A stretch of DNA of 7,511 nucleotides from an uncultured Agathobaculum sp. (GTDB lineage: Bacteria; Bacillota; Clostridia; Oscillospirales; Butyricicoccaceae). The notes under the pieces were generated by a model. It was given only the letters and a program-made list of their open reading frames with translations. It searched no databases and had not been told where the DNA came from. How positions within the stretch are numbered: position 1 is the first letter of the stretch; each line of letters starts with the position of its first letter. Of this stretch, positions 1 through 6,617 are shown piece by piece. The translations under genes were made by a program, and so were the position numbers. The stretch is from contig CALWJG010000072.1 in assembly GCA_944380945.1 (NCBI GenBank), positions 1 through 7,511 of the forward strand. The letters run 5' to 3'.

Positions 1-231
1 GAGATCACCTATGAGAACGTGCGCGAATACCTCGCGCCCGAGGTGCAGGAGACGCTCGCGGTGATCGATGAGCAGGAAGCCGCGCTCGAGCAGGCGCAGG
101 CGAACAGCGAGGAAGCGGAAGCCGCGGCGGACGCAGACGCGGAGCAGGCCGCCGCAGATGATGCGGCAGCCGATGCAGCCGCCGAGCAGGAGGCGGCTGA
201 CGCCGATGCAGCCGCAGAAACCGCGCAGTAA
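1..231 (+). CDS. 3' end of an unidentified protein with an acidic Ala/Asp/Glu-rich tail (partial)
   Basis: The frame is open from base 1 to the TAA at 229-231, so only the last 76 codons are present and the true start lies upstream; the internal GTG at 19 has no reason to be a start. The first part (about residues 1-36) is an ordinary mixed, probably helical sequence (ITYENVREYLAPEVQETL). The last 40 residues (codons from 109) consist only of A, D, E, Q and one T, with no basic or aromatic residue: a low-complexity, strongly negative tail. It is coded by imperfect repeats, including a 14-base direct repeat at 169-182 and 202-215. I do not recognise the family; such tails occur on chaperone-like, envelope and ribosome-associated proteins. 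Codon choice matches the neighbours. A terminator hairpin follows 20 bases after the stop. Confidence 0.75.
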   Translation, partial: EITYENVREYLAPEVQETLAVIDEQEAALEQAQANSEEAEAAADADAEQAAADDAAADAAAEQEAADADAAAETAQ

Positions 232-251
232 GGCCGCACGATACGCAAAGC

Positions 252-280
252 AAAGGACGATCCGTTTGGGATCGTCCTTT
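252..280. terminator. Bidirectional intrinsic terminator between convergent genes
   Basis: A perfect 12-bp stem (AAAGGACGATCC, 252-263, with GGATCGTCCTTT, 269-280) closes a 5-base loop. On the + strand it is followed by TCGTTTG, so the U-rich run is TTTTCGTTT from 278. On the minus strand the stem ends in TTT followed by GCTTTG. It lies between the + gene ending at 231 and the minus gene ending at 293, so it can end both transcripts. The U-tract is better on the + strand. Confidence 0.85.
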
Positions 281-292
281 TCGTTTGCGCAA

Positions 293-838
293 TTATCCGC
301 TGGTGAGCCAGCTGAGCGGCGTGCGGCCGAAAAAGCTGTTGTGGAACCGCGCGAGCGCGTCCCAGGTGGCGCGGTCGGTCACGCCGGTCTGCGGCAGCAG
401 GAAAACGCCCTGCGCCCGGCGCACGGCGGAGACCGTGTCCGCGTCATAGCTGCCGGTGAGCGGCGTCGGGGCGATGTCCGCAAAGTGCGGCGCGGCCGTG
501 CCCAGCATCAGCTGGAGCACGAGCACGCCCGGCCCCTTGTCCCCGCTTTGCAGCGCGGCGTCCGCGCCCGCGGGGAAGAAATCCACGCCGAGGGGCGGCG
601 CATCCGCCGCGGCCAGCGCCTGATAGGCCTGATAGACCGCGGTCCAGGTGTCGTGGTCCGCCGTGCCGGTCACCGGCAGGCCGCCCGCGCGCTGGAACGC
701 GCGCACCGCCTCCGCGGTCTCCGGCCCGAACACGCCGTCCGGCACGAGCGGCTGCGCGTGCCCCTCGGCGCGCTGGATGCGCCGCAGAAAGGTCTGCAAA
801 TCGTAAATGTGACGCTGCTGCTGGTTTTCGGTGTACAT
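293..838 (-). CDS. Small protein with two peptidoglycan-binding (PG_binding_1-like) domains
   Basis: This 181-aa protein is the last gene of the three-gene minus-strand operon. Residues about 12-72 and 100-165 each form a peptidoglycan-binding module of the PG_binding_1 type. The first has the typical DGVFGPETAEAVRAFQ...GLPVTGTADHDTW pattern. The second, degenerate in its middle, has GSYDADTVSAVRRAQ and LPQTGVTDRATWDAL. There is no catalytic domain, no signal peptide and no membrane segment. The ATG start overlaps the upstream stop (TGATG), and AGGAGG sits 10 bases upstream inside the end of the preceding gene. The frame is open further upstream to about 1222, but that would run deep into the lytic-enzyme gene and is not credible. 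It probably binds cortex or spore peptidoglycan alongside the enzyme encoded just upstream; that role is inferred from domains and linkage. Confidence 0.85.
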   Translation of the reverse strand: MYTENQQQRHIYDLQTFLRRIQRAEGHAQPLVPDGVFGPETAEAVRAFQRAGGLPVTGTADHDTWTAVYQAYQALAAADAPPLGVDFFPAGADAALQSGDKGPGVLVLQLMLGTAAPHFADIAPTPLTGSYDADTVSAVRRAQGVFLLPQTGVTDRATWDALARFHNSFFGRTPLSWLTSG

Positions 839-2265
839 CAGGCGTTTCCCTCCTCTCCGACGGCATAACCGGGGTACTGGCCCTCGCCGGTGTGCGCCGC
901 GGCGAGCACGTCCCGCGCGAGCTGGGCCATGCCCTCCCAGGTCAGCGGGCCGATCGCGCCCGAGGCGGGCAGGCCGAGCAGCGCCTGCACGACCGAGACC
1001 GCGTCCCGCGTCGCAGGGCCGAAAATGCCGTCCACCGCGACCGCGGGCACCTGCGGCCAGCCGCGCGCGATGACGTTGATCAGCTGCTGCGCCTCGCGCA
1101 CCGCTTCGCCGCGCATGCCCTCGACCACAAAGACCTCCGGGAAGCCGACCGCCTGATCCAGCCATTCCTGCACCGGCCGCGCCGCAAGGATGGACTGATA
1201 GGTCGAGACGAGCGCGTCCCATGTCTCACGGTCGGCTTCGCCAGTGTCGGGCAGGCCCAGCATGCGCTGGTAGGCGCTGACCGCCGCGCGTGTCTGCGGG
1301 CCGAAGATGCCGTCGATCTCTGCGGGCTGCCAGCGGGGCAGGGCGTCGTAGTATTCGCCCGCAATGGCGAGAAAGTATTGCAGCAGCTGCACGCCCGGGC
1401 CGGACGCGCCCTCGCGCAGGGTCTCCGGGAACTGGCGGGAGACCTCGTCGAGGGTCAGGCCCTCGCTGTCCAGCTCGGACAGGCGTTTGACGTTGTTGTA
1501 TACGAACGCGATGCGGTACCAGGTCGCGCGGCCGGCGATGCCGTCCGCGGTCAGGTTGAACTGCTGCTGGAAGGCGCGCACCGCGCGCTCGGTGTCCGCG
1601 TCGTAGATGCCGTCCGCCGGGTAGATCTTGGGGATGCCGGGGTAGTTGGTCGAGATGCGGTTGAGGCGGGTCTGGATGACGCGCACCTCCTCGGAGATGT
1701 CGCCCAGCCGCAGCGTGACCCCCGGCCACGAGCCGCCCAGATTGGGCGCGATCGGCGCGCCGCGCACAAAGTTGACGTCCGGACCGTAGAAATAGCGCAC
1801 GATCTCCTCGGCGCTCATGCCCTGCTCGGCCAGCGGCACGGTGCCCCACTGGCTCAGGCCGCCGGGGCAGGTCGAGGTCGTGCCGTTGCAGTACTGCGCG
1901 AACAGCGGCTCGACCGCGTCGCCGCGGGTCAGGTAATCGTTGAACATATCGTCCACGATCTCGGAGATGTTTTCGAAAATATCCCGCCCGGGCACAAAAT
2001 ACTGGTCGTAGCGGGTGGAGTTCGTGATATCGAAATCATAGCCCTGCGCGCGGTACCATTCGGTGAACACGCGGTTGAGCACATAGGACACCTGCGCGTA
2101 GATGTTGGCGCGGATGGCCTGCTCGGGCCAGGTGGGGTAGATCTCGGACGAGGCCACGTTTTTGATGTAGTCAGCAAAGGGCACGGTGACGTTCTGCGCC
2201 GCCGCGCTCGGCGCGCCCAGATGCACGGTGATGGTCTCCGGGATGGTGACGGGGGATGCGGGCAC
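838..2265 (-). CDS. SleC/SpoIID-like spore cortex-lytic enzyme with three peptidoglycan-binding domains
   Basis: This is a 475-aa protein. Residues about 10-170 form a SpoIID/LytB-like lytic transglycosylase domain of the kind in clostridial SleC, the germination enzyme that degrades spore cortex. Visible landmarks are VPFADYIKNVASSEIYPTWP (28-47), with E41 where SpoIID has its catalytic Glu. Next come NRVFTEWYRAQGYDFDIT (64-81), the Cys pair C126/C133, and GLSQWGTVPLAEQG (136-149). Three PG_binding_1-type modules follow at about 188-255, 286-355 and 383-452, each with a DGI(F/Y)...T..AV motif (two read DGIFGP). SleC as I recall it has one such module, so this is an expanded form. There is no signal peptide. 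The start is GTG at 2265, supported by AGGAGG 8 bases upstream within the previous gene. It lies in the same frame as that gene, after one TGA and one GCC. The catalytic assignment is strong by pattern, but orthology to SleC rather than a paralogue is uncertain. Confidence 0.85.
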   Translation of the reverse strand: MPASPVTIPETITVHLGAPSAAAQNVTVPFADYIKNVASSEIYPTWPEQAIRANIYAQVSYVLNRVFTEWYRAQGYDFDITNSTRYDQYFVPGRDIFENISEIVDDMFNDYLTRGDAVEPLFAQYCNGTTSTCPGGLSQWGTVPLAEQGMSAEEIVRYFYGPDVNFVRGAPIAPNLGGSWPGVTLRLGDISEEVRVIQTRLNRISTNYPGIPKIYPADGIYDADTERAVRAFQQQFNLTADGIAGRATWYRIAFVYNNVKRLSELDSEGLTLDEVSRQFPETLREGASGPGVQLLQYFLAIAGEYYDALPRWQPAEIDGIFGPQTRAAVSAYQRMLGLPDTGEADRETWDALVSTYQSILAARPVQEWLDQAVGFPEVFVVEGMRGEAVREAQQLINVIARGWPQVPAVAVDGIFGPATRDAVSVVQALLGLPASGAIGPLTWEGMAQLARDVLAAAHTGEGQYPGYAVGEEGNA

Positions 2266-2268
2266 GGC

Positions 2269-2694
2269 TCAGTCCTCCTCTCCGGTGTGGTAGAGCGCCT
2301 GCGGGTCGCCCACCGCGGTCAGGTCGGTCGGGGCGGCGGGCTGGTTTTCCTCCAGCGGGGTCATGGCCACCGGCAGCACGGCCGGGATGCCGGAAAACAT
2401 GGTCACATGCAGCGCAGTGAGCGGGGTGTAGCCCTCGCGCGCGACCTCGACCGTGTAGACCGCGTACGGCGGGCCGCTGTCCGGCGAAAGCGAGTTGGAC
2501 AGCGGCGGGGTGGGCAGAATCATGGCAGGGGTCATGCCGCCCGGCCCGGTGCGCACCGAGTACAGCAGCGTGCGTTCGCCGGACTCATCTGCCGCAGTGG
2601 AGACCGTGACCGAGGCGCCCTCGAGCGGGAGCGCGCCCAGCGCGGTCGTGACGACCACGCGCAGCACAGCCGAGCTGTCATTGGCGATTGGCAT
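2269..2694 (-). CDS. Carboxypeptidase-regulatory/transthyretin-like protein resembling the SleC prepro-region
   Basis: This 141-aa protein is the first gene of the operon. Residues about 9-112 read as an immunoglobulin-like beta-sandwich of the carboxypeptidase regulatory type. The strands are LRVVVTTALGALPLEGASVTV, a turn with TGPGGMTPAMILPTPP, then YTVEVAREGYTPLTALHVTMFSGIPAVLPVAM, divided around the S/P-rich stretch at 65-77. As I recall the family, this matches the N-terminal prepro-part of clostridial SleC, which is fused to the enzyme there and removed by proteolysis; here it is a separate chain. A Pro/Ala-rich linker (114-141) ends in GEED, whose codons hold the next gene's ribosome binding site. 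There is no signal peptide. The ATG at 2694 has AAGGAGG 8 bases upstream. It may act as a chaperone, inhibitor or spore-targeting partner of the downstream enzyme (inference). Confidence 0.8.
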   Translation of the reverse strand: MPIANDSSAVLRVVVTTALGALPLEGASVTVSTAADESGERTLLYSVRTGPGGMTPAMILPTPPLSNSLSPDSGPPYAVYTVEVAREGYTPLTALHVTMFSGIPAVLPVAMTPLEENQPAAPTDLTAVGDPQALYHTGEED

Positions 2695-2707
2695 AGGGAA
2701 AACCTCC

Positions 2708-2737
2708 TTGTCAAATGGGGAGCGAATGGATTATAAT
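2708..2737 (+). promoter_or_regulatory. SigA-type promoter of the UPF0303/HbpS-like gene
   Basis: TTGTCA (2708-2713) and TATAAT (2732-2737) are separated by 18 bases, giving a predicted transcript start near 2744 and a leader of about 28 bases to the ATG at 2772. The promoter overlaps the ribosome binding site region of the divergent operon (AAGGAGG on the minus strand at 2703-2709). Its -10 is embedded in a perfect 8-base palindrome, ATTATAAT (2730-2737). Confidence 0.65.
2730..2735 (-). promoter_or_regulatory. Possible -10 element of the divergent cortex-lysis operon
   Basis: Read on the minus strand, the palindrome at 2730-2737 also gives TATAAT (2735 to 2730), or CATTATA from 2738. It would start transcription about 28 bases before the ATG at 2694. 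No hexamer resembling TTGACA lies 16-18 bases upstream (the candidates are CTTTCG, CCTTTC and GCCTTT). If used, it may depend on another factor, such as a sporulation sigma factor. This is tentative and rests on position and the -10 alone. Confidence 0.3.
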
Positions 2738-2771
2738 GGCGGTAGAACCTACGAAAGGCAGGGGAATAACA

Positions 2772-3239
2772 ATGCAGGAGAACAAAACCTTACTCGCCCT
2801 GTGTGAGGAGCAGGAGGACAAGTTCCAGTTCGATCATTTTTCGCGCGCGGATGCGCTCGCGCTCGGGCTCAAACTCCATGAGAACGCGAAAAAGCAGCCC
2901 ATCCCGGTGGCGGTCGAGATCACGGTCAACGGTCTGGTCGTGTTCCGCTATTTTCCGGACGGCGCGCTGCCGGACAGCGAGCTGTGGCTGCAGCGCAAGC
3001 GCAACACGGTCGAGCTGATGGAGATGTCCTCGCTGCACTTCCTCGCGTGGCTCGAGGAGAACGGCGAGACCATGGAGAGCCGCAAGCTGCCGGCGGACGA
3101 TTATGCGGCGGGCGGCGGCGGGTTCCCGATCCGTCTGCGCGGCACGGGCGTGATCGGCTCGGTCTGCGTCTCCGGCATGCCCGACCACATGGACGACCAC
3201 CGGCTGGTGGTCGATACGCTGGCCGAGCTGCTCGGCTGA
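2772..3239 (+). CDS. UPF0303 / HbpS-like (haem-degrading-domain) family protein
   Basis: This 155-aa protein matches the whole length of the UPF0303 family, part of the GlcG/HbpS-like superfamily. The family layout is visible. An N-terminal helix carries EEQEDKFQFDHFSRADALALG (13-33), and a strand carries PVAVEITVNGLVVFRY (45-60). The RKRN segment is at 75-78, and the C-terminal signature DDYAAGGGGFPIR...GTGVIGSVCVSGMPDHMDDH is at about 109-143. Family members are small, soluble and cytosolic. Some relatives bind haem or cobalamin-like ligands, but the biochemical role here is unknown. I chose ATG 2772 because the longer reading from 2715 would begin inside the promoter, and the family starts at MQENKTLLALCEEQ. 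The ribosome binding site is modest (GGCAGGGG, 2757-2764). It is monocistronic, with its own promoter and a terminator 16 bases after the TGA. Confidence 0.85.
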   Translation: MQENKTLLALCEEQEDKFQFDHFSRADALALGLKLHENAKKQPIPVAVEITVNGLVVFRYFPDGALPDSELWLQRKRNTVELMEMSSLHFLAWLEENGETMESRKLPADDYAAGGGGFPIRLRGTGVIGSVCVSGMPDHMDDHRLVVDTLAELLG

Positions 3240-3255
3240 GCGGGATACAGGACGG

Positions 3256-3281
3256 AAACGGCGGCTTCGGCCGCCGTTTTT
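3256..3281. terminator. TTCG-capped bidirectional intrinsic terminator
   Basis: AAACGGCGGC (3256-3265) pairs perfectly over 10 bp with GCCGCCGTTT (3270-3279) around the extra-stable C(TTCG)G tetraloop. On the + strand the run TTTTT (3277-3281) follows the GC stem. On the minus strand the stem ends in TTT. It sits between the + gene ending at 3239 and asnB ending at 3281 on the minus strand. The last base of the asnB stop codon coincides with the end of the + strand T-run. Confidence 0.85.
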
Positions 3282-5110
3282 CACACCAGCCGCACCTTGA
3301 ACCGCTTGAACCAGCGGTCGATCTGGATGATGTAGGCGAAGATCTGCGGCGTGCGCATCAGCTGGCCGTACCACGGCTCGGCAAGGGACTCGGGCTGCTC
3401 CATCAGTGTTTCGACCGCCCTGTGGTCGAACAGCTGAGATGCGGCGGAGCCGCTGTCCGCAAAGATGCGGCGCACATAGTCCGCGCACAGGCGGGTGTAG
3501 GCCGGGTGGAAGGTCTTGGGGTAGGGGCTTTTCTTGCGCCGGACGATCTCCTCCGGCAGCTCGTGCGCGAAGGCGCGGCGCACGATGCCCTTTTCCCGCC
3601 CGTCCAGCGCCTTGAACGCCCACGGCATGTTGTAGGCGTATTCGACGATGCGGTGGTCGCAGAACGGCACGCGCACCTCCAGGCCGGAGTACATGCTCAT
3701 GCGGTCCTTGCGGTCGAGCAGGGTCGCCATAAACCAGTCCAGATTGAGCACGAACATTTCGCGCATGCGCGCGTCCTTTTTGCTGTCCGAGGGCAGCTTT
3801 TCCGCGCGGCGGCAGGTGTCCAGATAGTGCCGGCGGACAAAGTCCGCGCCGTCCTGCACCACGCCCGGCGCGAGCAGGCCGAGCCGCAGGTCGACCGACC
3901 GCGACCACGGGAAGGTGTCCTCGAACAGGATCTCCTCGCGGTGGTACCAGGGGTAGCCGCCGAACAGCTCATCCGCGCACTCGCCGGACAGGCACACGGT
4001 CGTGCCGCCCTGCTTGACCGCCGCGCAGAACAGCAGGAGCGAGGAATCGACGTCTGCCATGCCTGGCAGGCCGCGCGCATCGGTCGCGGGCAGCAGGGCG
4101 GCGCACAGCGCATCGGGCTCGATCACGATATTGCGGTGGTCGGTGCCAAGCGCCTCTGCCATCATGCGAATATACGATTCGTCACTATTTGGCTGAAAAT
4201 TACTTTTCGTAAAATACTTGTCGTTGTCGCGGTAGTCCACCGACCAGGTGCGCAGCGTTTCGCCGCGCGCGGCGTAGTCCTTCGCGGCGAGCATGGACAG
4301 GATGGAGGAGTCCAGCCCGCCGGAGAGGAAGCACGCCAGCGGTACGTCGCTCACCAGCTGCCGCTGCGCCGCGTCGCAGATCAGCTCGTGCGTGCGGGCG
4401 ATGGTGGTCGGCAGATCGTCCTCGTGCTCGTGCGCTTCCAGCTTCCAGTAGGCGCGGTCGGCATAGCGTTCGGGCGTCAGCTCAGCATAATGGCCGGGCA
4501 GCAGCGACTCGATCTGCCGGAACACGCCGGAGGCGGGCGGCCGCGCCGGACCGAGCAGCAGCACGGCGCGCAGGCCGTCCGCGTCCACCTCGGGCTCGAC
4601 CGCAGGGTGGCACAGCACCGTATCAATGGTAGAGCCAAAAACCAGACCGGTTTTGGTGTGCGCCAGAAAGAGCGGCTTGACGCCCAGCCGGTCGCGGCAC
4701 AGCACGAGCCGCTTGGCATCCTTCTGCCAGACGGCAAAGGCAAAAATGCCGTTGAGCCGGGAAAATGCGTCCGTGTCCCATTCGAGGAAGGCGTGCAGCA
4801 GCACCTCGGTGTCCGAGCGGCCGCGGAACCGGTGACCCCGCGCGCGCAGGTCGCAGCGGATCTCCTCGGTGTTATATAACTCTCCGTTGTAAATGATTAT
4901 AGTATTACAATCGGGCGATGCCATGGGCTGGCCGCCGCCAACGGGGTCGATGACCGTCAGGCGGCGGTGGACCAGCACGGCGTCCAGATCGTGGTATTCC
5001 CCCTCGGCGTCCGGCCCGCGCGGCGCGAGCGCGTGCAGCATCCGCTGCGACGCAGCACGGAAGCGCCGGACATCATTGCTGTAATCGACAAAACCGCCGA
5101 TCCCACACAT
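3281..5110 (-). CDS. asnB: Asparagine synthase (glutamine-hydrolysing), class II amidotransferase type
   Basis: This 609-aa enzyme makes asparagine from aspartate, ATP and glutamine in the cytosol. The N-terminal Ntn glutaminase half starts MCGIGGF, with Cys2 as the nucleophile. It also shows RGPD (31-34), R50 in HRRLTVID, NGELYN (75-80), D100 in SDTE and CRDRLGVKPLF (138-148). The synthetase half has the pyrophosphate-binding loop SGGLDSS (263-269), the KYFTKSNFQPNSDESY segment (298-313) typical of the roughly 610-aa Bacillus AsnO/clostridial group, and SGECADELFGG (375-385). Length and all catalytic motifs are intact. ATG 5110 is set by Cys2 and by AAGGAGG 9 bases upstream; the longer open frame to 5317 would cross the bcd promoter. 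It appears monocistronic. Two AT-rich islands (4171-4220 and 4871-4910) differ sharply in codon use from the rest. No T-box leader is visible. Confidence 0.95.
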   Translation of the reverse strand: MCGIGGFVDYSNDVRRFRAASQRMLHALAPRGPDAEGEYHDLDAVLVHRRLTVIDPVGGGQPMASPDCNTIIIYNGELYNTEEIRCDLRARGHRFRGRSDTEVLLHAFLEWDTDAFSRLNGIFAFAVWQKDAKRLVLCRDRLGVKPLFLAHTKTGLVFGSTIDTVLCHPAVEPEVDADGLRAVLLLGPARPPASGVFRQIESLLPGHYAELTPERYADRAYWKLEAHEHEDDLPTTIARTHELICDAAQRQLVSDVPLACFLSGGLDSSILSMLAAKDYAARGETLRTWSVDYRDNDKYFTKSNFQPNSDESYIRMMAEALGTDHRNIVIEPDALCAALLPATDARGLPGMADVDSSLLLFCAAVKQGGTTVCLSGECADELFGGYPWYHREEILFEDTFPWSRSVDLRLGLLAPGVVQDGADFVRRHYLDTCRRAEKLPSDSKKDARMREMFVLNLDWFMATLLDRKDRMSMYSGLEVRVPFCDHRIVEYAYNMPWAFKALDGREKGIVRRAFAHELPEEIVRRKKSPYPKTFHPAYTRLCADYVRRIFADSGSAASQLFDHRAVETLMEQPESLAEPWYGQLMRTPQIFAYIIQIDRWFKRFKVRLV

Positions 5111-5299
5111 AGGCTGTTTCCTCCTTCTCTGGTTGGCCTCCCTGCTTTTTATGCGGGATAAGCGTGCAATATGCGGCGGCTTTGGCAGAAAATGATTACA
5201 AAATGGATAGGCGGGCGCGTTTTTCACCGGCCGTAGACCGGGCTGGCTGATGCGGAAAAAAGGGGTGCGGAAAATCTCAGGCAAAAGTCTGTTAAATCC
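5111..5299. other. Intergenic region upstream of asnB
   Basis: This is the asnB-side half of the 334-bp divergent gap. It holds the asnB ribosome binding site (AAGGAGG on the minus strand, about 5120-5126). It is locally richer in A/T than the genes. TGTAAT on the minus strand (5200 to 5195) could be a -10, but no good -35 lies at the right distance, so I do not call an asnB promoter. No T-box sequence, repeat or small gene is convincing here. A CCGGCC...GGCTGG pairing around 5228-5255 is weak. Confidence 0.4.
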
Positions 5300-5306
5300 T
5301 TGACAT
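5289..5306. promoter_or_regulatory. Candidate Rex (NADH/NAD+-sensing repressor) operator
   Basis: CTGTTAAATCCTTGACAT has half-sites TGTTAA (5290-5295) and TTGACA (5300-5305) around a 4-base centre. The clostridial Rex consensus as I recall it is TTGTTAA-N4-TTAACAA; 11 of the 14 fixed positions agree. The right half-site is exactly the -35 box of the bcd promoter, so bound repressor would block RNA polymerase. Rex control of bcd-etfBA clusters is established in other Clostridia; at this locus it is inferred from sequence. Confidence 0.55.
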
Positions 5307-5327
5307 ATTCTTAGCACACTGTATAAT
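5300..5327 (+). promoter_or_regulatory. Consensus SigA promoter of the bcd-etfB-etfA operon
   Basis: TTGACA (5300-5305) and TATAAT (5322-5327), both perfect hexamers, are 16 bases apart. Transcription should start near 5334, giving a leader of about 110 bases. A full-consensus promoter fits a high-flux central pathway and would need a repressor such as Rex to be regulated. Confidence 0.85.
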
Positions 5328-5333
5328 AGAGAT

Positions 5334-5444
5334 AGACATGCTCCAAAGCATAGGGTGCCGGAAGCGGTACGGCAGCCGGGGCCATGGGCGGCCGGCTGGG
5401 TTCGCTGACGTGCACCCGCATACTATTTTTGGGAGGTATATGGC
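5334..5444 (+). promoter_or_regulatory. GC-rich structured 5' leader of bcd
   Basis: The predicted untranslated leader can form a hairpin in which CAGCCGG (5373-5379) pairs with CCGGCTG (5392-5398), with an inner GCC/GGC pairing (5381-5383 with 5387-5389). A smaller hairpin, TGCCG (5356-5360) with CGGCA (5370-5374), overlaps it by two bases, so both cannot form fully. No T-run follows the large hairpin, so it is not a standard terminator. The ribosome binding site GGGAGG (5431-5436) lies 8 bases before the ATG, in an unpaired T-rich stretch. I recognise no known riboswitch class. Confidence 0.45.
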
Positions 5445-6596
<1,152 letters not shown>

Positions 6597-6617
6597 GAGA
6601 AGGAGGAAAACTGAACG

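Noticed and set aside
892..2736. Long + strand open frame (614 codons) opposite the cortex-lysis operon
   Set aside because: Antisense shadow of GC-rich codons; its translation is Arg/His/Gly-rich with no family signature, while the minus strand encodes clear SpoIID and PG-binding domains with ribosome binding sites.
2715..2771. N-terminal extension of the UPF0303 gene to 2715
   Set aside because: The start would lie between the -35 and -10 of its own promoter; family members begin near MQENKTLL.
2984..4879. Long + strand open frame (631 codons) overlapping the UPF0303 gene and opposite asnB
   Set aside because: Overlaps two well-supported genes in the wrong frame or strand, crosses a perfect terminator, and shows no recognisable domain.
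5111..5300. T-box or other amino-acid riboswitch before asnB
   Set aside because: The leader lacks the conserved T-box antiterminator sequence and any terminator hairpin with a T-run in the asnB direction.
5111..5317. N-terminal extension of asnB to 5317
   Set aside because: It would displace the essential Cys2 nucleophile from the N-terminus and cover the bcd promoter; ATG 5110 has an excellent ribosome binding site.
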